A DNA stretch of 49,339 bases from a virus: positions 1-49,339 of the IMG/VR virus record IMGVR_UViG_3300032236_001558; one strand, written 5' to 3'. Positions 46,982-49,339 of the stretch are shown piece by piece (positions within the stretch are counted from its first letter, which is position 1; each line of letters begins with the position of its first letter). The notes beneath the pieces were generated by a model. That model was not told where the DNA came from, searched no databases, and worked only from the letters and a program-made list of their open reading frames with translations. Both the position numbers and the translations under genes were made by a program.

Positions 46982-47614
46982 ATGTACAATACCCTCTGGT
47001 CATTTGGGGATTCTTATACTGAGGGATTTAGTCCTCATTGGGCTAAAAAATATATTGAATGGAAAGGTTATAAACCTAGCAACTTCTCGGATCTTCTATG
47101 TAAGGACATGCACTTTTTCTTAAGAAATCTAGGGAGTGGAGGATCTGATAATTATTCTATATTCGATGAAATATGTAAAAATATAGATCAGATAAAAGAA
47201 AATGATTTTGTAATTATAGGATGGTCAAACCCAATAAGGTTTAGATTGGCAACAAAGTCTGACACATGGGCAAGCATTAGACCTGGTGATGATCACAACA
47301 CTGATTTATTCGATCATCTGTCTAAAGAATCTATAGATGAAATTTTAGTTAATAGAGAATCCTATCTCTTTGCACATGAGGTTGATTCATGGATAAAAAT
47401 AATAAACAAGGCATTACCTAACAATGACGTCATTCATTGGACTCCGTTTGGTGGAGCTATAACAAAATGTGAATTTATAAGATGCCAAACGGTATCAGAA
47501 GAAACAAATTTGCAAGTTGATGATGGACATTATGGTGAGAATGGTCATAGAGAGCTGTTTGAGATTTTCAAAACAAGATACACCAAACCCATAATTAAAA
47601 GACCTATAATCTAA
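46982..47614 (+). CDS. SGNH/GDSL hydrolase
   Basis: This 210-residue hydrolase has the SGNH blocks: block I 'SFGDSYTEGF' (nucleophile Ser11), block II Gly in 'NLGSGGSDNYS', block III Asn in 'VIIGWSNP' (Asn83) and block V with the D-x-x-H-type 'DDGHYGENGH'. It would act as an esterase or lipase, for example deacetylating a carbohydrate. No signal peptide is visible, so it works in the cell or in the virion. It is on the plus strand and its end overlaps the convergent oxygenase gene by four bases. It has no other plus-strand neighbours. Confidence 0.85.
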   Translation: MYNTLWSFGDSYTEGFSPHWAKKYIEWKGYKPSNFSDLLCKDMHFFLRNLGSGGSDNYSIFDEICKNIDQIKENDFVIIGWSNPIRFRLATKSDTWASIRPGDDHNTDLFDHLSKESIDEILVNRESYLFAHEVDSWIKIINKALPNNDVIHWTPFGGAITKCEFIRCQTVSEETNLQVDDGHYGENGHRELFEIFKTRYTKPIIKRPII

Positions 47615-48420
47615 GGACCTATAAAAGATTGAGCAGCAAATCTTTGAAATTTATTTTTAACCATTTCAATCGAATGTCCAACATTAAATTTTGTAAAATC
47701 CATGATTGCGTAATTTCCATAAACAGGAATGCATTTTTCATAGGGCTCTAAAAATCTATGAATTCCCCTTTCGTCCTTTATTAAATTATGCCCTAGAAAT
47801 AATTCGCCGCCGTCACCTTCGTGATAGGTATCAGGATCTGCAAGATATAAAATAATAACACAAGCACGTCCTGGATTCACGCCATCGAAATGAACCTCTG
47901 AAAAATCTCCATCCTCATATAAGCTAAATTGCTCAGTTACTATAAAAGTTTCTTTTTTATCCATCAATTCTGGATAAATCAATGATGTATGTTGTCTAAA
48001 TAGATTTTTATAAAAATCACTCAATTCCTTCATGTCAAAATCATCCCCATCAAAATTTTGTAAATTCAGTAATGACCATTGTTGTGTTGTTCTGATATTT
48101 CCCCCACCCTCGATAACTGCGTTAATAAAATCTTTTCTTTTTTGAACTCTATCGCTTAATATTTCGTGAAGTGATTCTTCATCTGAAGGTTTAGGACCAG
48201 TGTATGAATCGGATTTTAAATAGACATCTGGATTGTTCTGAGCAGTAAAATTATGTCTGTATCTGTATCTTTTTTCCTTGTCCTTACCTGTACTTCTTAG
48301 GCGTTCAGCCCATTTAGAAAATTCTTCTTCAGTTATTCCGGTCTGATCATTGAATATTTCTTGGATCTTACCAAGATGATATCCGTTGGTCATTAAATTA
48401 TTATAGATTACGTCATACAT
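47611..48420 (-). CDS. Prolyl 4-hydroxylase-like 2-oxoglutarate/Fe(II) oxygenase
   Basis: I use the second ATG (48420; 269 residues), because the CGATATATAG box at 48425-48434 would otherwise lie inside the gene. An ATG at 48438 is the alternative. The iron ligands are H177-x-D179 ('FSEVHFDGVNPG') and H249 ('FNVGHSIEMV'), with 'IILYLADPDTYHEGDGGELF' between them, the P4H pattern. The N-terminal about 130 residues are helical and charged. It is the second 2-oxoglutarate oxygenase in the region. The target may be a protein residue, including virion or host proteins. Confidence 0.82.
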   Translation of the reverse strand: MYDVIYNNLMTNGYHLGKIQEIFNDQTGITEEEFSKWAERLRSTGKDKEKRYRYRHNFTAQNNPDVYLKSDSYTGPKPSDEESLHEILSDRVQKRKDFINAVIEGGGNIRTTQQWSLLNLQNFDGDDFDMKELSDFYKNLFRQHTSLIYPELMDKKETFIVTEQFSLYEDGDFSEVHFDGVNPGRACVIILYLADPDTYHEGDGGELFLGHNLIKDERGIHRFLEPYEKCIPVYGNYAIMDFTKFNVGHSIEMVKNKFQRFAAQSFIGP

Positions 48421-48424
48421 AATT

Positions 48425-48434
48425 CTATATATCG
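48425..48434 (-). promoter_or_regulatory. CGATATATAG box before the P4H-like gene
   Basis: This minus-strand decamer is identical to the one before the neck gene (27538-27547) and has the same spacing (4-5 bases) to an ATG. Confidence 0.4.
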
Positions 48435-48462
48435 ACATATAGCGGGACGTACGGGATTAGTA

Positions 48463-49110
48463 TTAAAATAGATCTTCCTTTCTCCAAATATCAATTGAAT
48501 GACCTAAACCCCTTACTGTATTCCATTTTATGTAATCCACCTCAGTCTCTCTACCCTTTACCTCTATAAATTTAATTGTGTCGTCATTACATATAATTGT
48601 AAAATCTACTATATAAGTTCTTTCAATACCATACTTATCCAGATATTTAAATCGATCCCTTGAATAAAACCAATTTTTAATCTCTGAATTATTTTTAAGA
48701 ATGTCAAGTTTTTGACAGGCTTTTAATTCATAGCTCCCCTGCACTTTTATGTCACAGTAAGAAAACCATTTTGTAGTTCCACCTGCTACACGATTGCGCC
48801 CATTTGCGTATGCTTTTTTGTGTATTTCTGACCATTTTACACTAGAATGATTTCCCCATCCCTTAAATTTTGATGAGCATCTTTGACTACAGTATTCCTG
48901 ATTTCTCCTTTTGAATGGTCTTTTAAATTTTACTAAACAGTATTTACATTCTAATTCAATTTCTGGGTTTCTAAGCTTTTCCGAAACCTTTTGATTAATT
49001 TGCTGTCTCTTTTCTTTTGTACTAAATCCTCTAGAGCATTTTGCTGAACAGAATCTTCCAGATCCGTACTTACCGTCATGTGCAGATCCACAGTTTTCGC
49101 ATTTTTTCAT
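48463..49110 (-). CDS. Putative homing-type endonuclease: two zinc fingers plus PD-(D/E)XK domain
   Basis: This 215-residue protein has two treble-clef-like zinc fingers at residues 4-25 (C4-x2-C7, C21-x3-C25) and about 53-80 ('CKYCLVKFKRPFKRRNQEYC' ending in SQRC). A basic linker and a nuclease-type domain follow, with 'GSYELKACQKLD', 'IVDFTIICND' and 'FIEVKGRETE' (an E-D-ExK arrangement). It ends with a Vsr-like 'DYIKWNTVRGLGHSIDIWRK'. Proteins of this build occur as free-standing homing endonucleases in T4-like phages. It stands next to a tRNA gene, a frequent insertion neighbourhood, and its gene is preceded by a TCATATATAG box. Confidence 0.75.
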   Translation of the reverse strand: MKKCENCGSAHDGKYGSGRFCSAKCSRGFSTKEKRQQINQKVSEKLRNPEIELECKYCLVKFKRPFKRRNQEYCSQRCSSKFKGWGNHSSVKWSEIHKKAYANGRNRVAGGTTKWFSYCDIKVQGSYELKACQKLDILKNNSEIKNWFYSRDRFKYLDKYGIERTYIVDFTIICNDDTIKFIEVKGRETEVDYIKWNTVRGLGHSIDIWRKEDLF

Positions 49111-49115
49111 ATAAT

Positions 49116-49125
49116 CTATATATGA
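49116..49125 (-). promoter_or_regulatory. TCATATATAG box before the homing-type nuclease gene
   Basis: The minus-strand decamer TCATATATAG lies 5 bases before the ATG at 49110. In the remaining non-coding stretch 49126-49237 I see nothing but AT-rich spacer. Confidence 0.4.
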
Positions 49126-49237
49126 ATTCGAACTATGGAAATCTGCCGTTAATGACGAATAAATTTACTAACTTCACTTCATTCTGCACCATCCAAGTCA
49201 TGCTCTGGTTGACAAACGCCTCGTGAGTTAGAATTTG

Positions 49238-49309
49238 TAGCGGGGGCCGGATTCGAACCGACGACCTCCGGGTTATGAGCCCGGCGAGCTACCTCTGCTC
49301 TACCCCGCA
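49238..49309 (-). tRNA. Initiator-type tRNA-Met (anticodon CAT)
   Basis: The minus-strand cloverleaf has acceptor GCGGGG/CCCCGC with position 1 T opposite position 72 T (unpaired 1-72, the initiator hallmark), D arm GAGC-AGAGGTA-GCTC, and anticodon stem CCGGG/CCCGG with the three G-C pairs typical of initiators and loop CTCATAA. The variable loop is AGGTC and the T arm GTCGG-TTCGAAT-CCGGC. It is strikingly close to bacterial tRNA-fMet and unlike elongator tRNA-Met. No CCA is encoded. Confidence 0.88.
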
Positions 49310-49339
49310 ATATTTAAAAGATCTATTTCTATTGCAAGA

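Overview
The window is a contiguous piece of a large, AT-rich, T4-like myovirus genome. Recognisable T4-type proteins are the portal gp20, head completion gp4, late sigma gp55, tail tube gp19 (two copies), tail sheath gp18, large terminase gp17, neck gp14, tail terminator gp15, recombination nuclease gp46/gp47, helicase gp41 and UvsX. A-rich start contexts without clear Shine-Dalgarno sequences, promoter-like TATATTTG boxes and lipoprotein signals suggest a Bacteroidota host. That host assignment is inference.

Layout. Bases 1-39366 are almost entirely on the minus strand, so they read from high to low coordinates. First come nucleotide metabolism and small genes (39.4-34.8 kb): a thymidylate synthase/dCMP-hydroxymethylase-like enzyme, a deoxyribonucleotidase, a zinc-ribbon protein behind a structured leader, and an RNase H-like protein. 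Next is the replication/recombination block uvsX-gp41-gp47-gp46 (34.7-28.7 kb). It runs straight into the neck, terminase, sheath and tube genes (28.4-18.1 kb), then a baseplate-type gene and a large Pro/Ala-rich protein, dCMP deaminase, an ECF-type sigma factor, a PD-(D/E)XK nuclease, a TolA-like membrane protein, a collagen-like fibre, a repeat-tailed protein, gp55, gp4 and the portal.

Bases 39450-44043 form a separate plus-strand operon: a protein of unknown function, a MoxR-type AAA+ ATPase, a VWA protein and a secreted DNA/RNA endonuclease. It ends at an intrinsic terminator. The first three proteins begin with related short leaders ending in an (L/V)-x-E-like site. These resemble the capsid-targeting peptides of T4 internal head proteins, so this may be a cargo set packaged with the DNA. 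I consider it the most interesting system here.

Bases 44.1-49.3 kb are accessory. They hold an unusual 158-nt cloverleaf-like RNA with a perfect tRNA acceptor stem and T arm, a 40-residue lipoprotein, tRNA-Gly, a glycosyltransferase-like protein, two 2-oxoglutarate/Fe(II) oxygenases, an SGNH hydrolase, a putative homing nuclease and an initiator-type tRNA-Met.

Two likely recoding sites stand out. One is an A9-G tract directly before the stop of the 772-residue protein, with an ATG-less open frame continuing in -1. The other is an 86-nt overlap between the baseplate-type gene and a small ORF in the +1 frame. A recurring ATATATA(G/A) box lies upstream of many genes and could be the phage late promoter.
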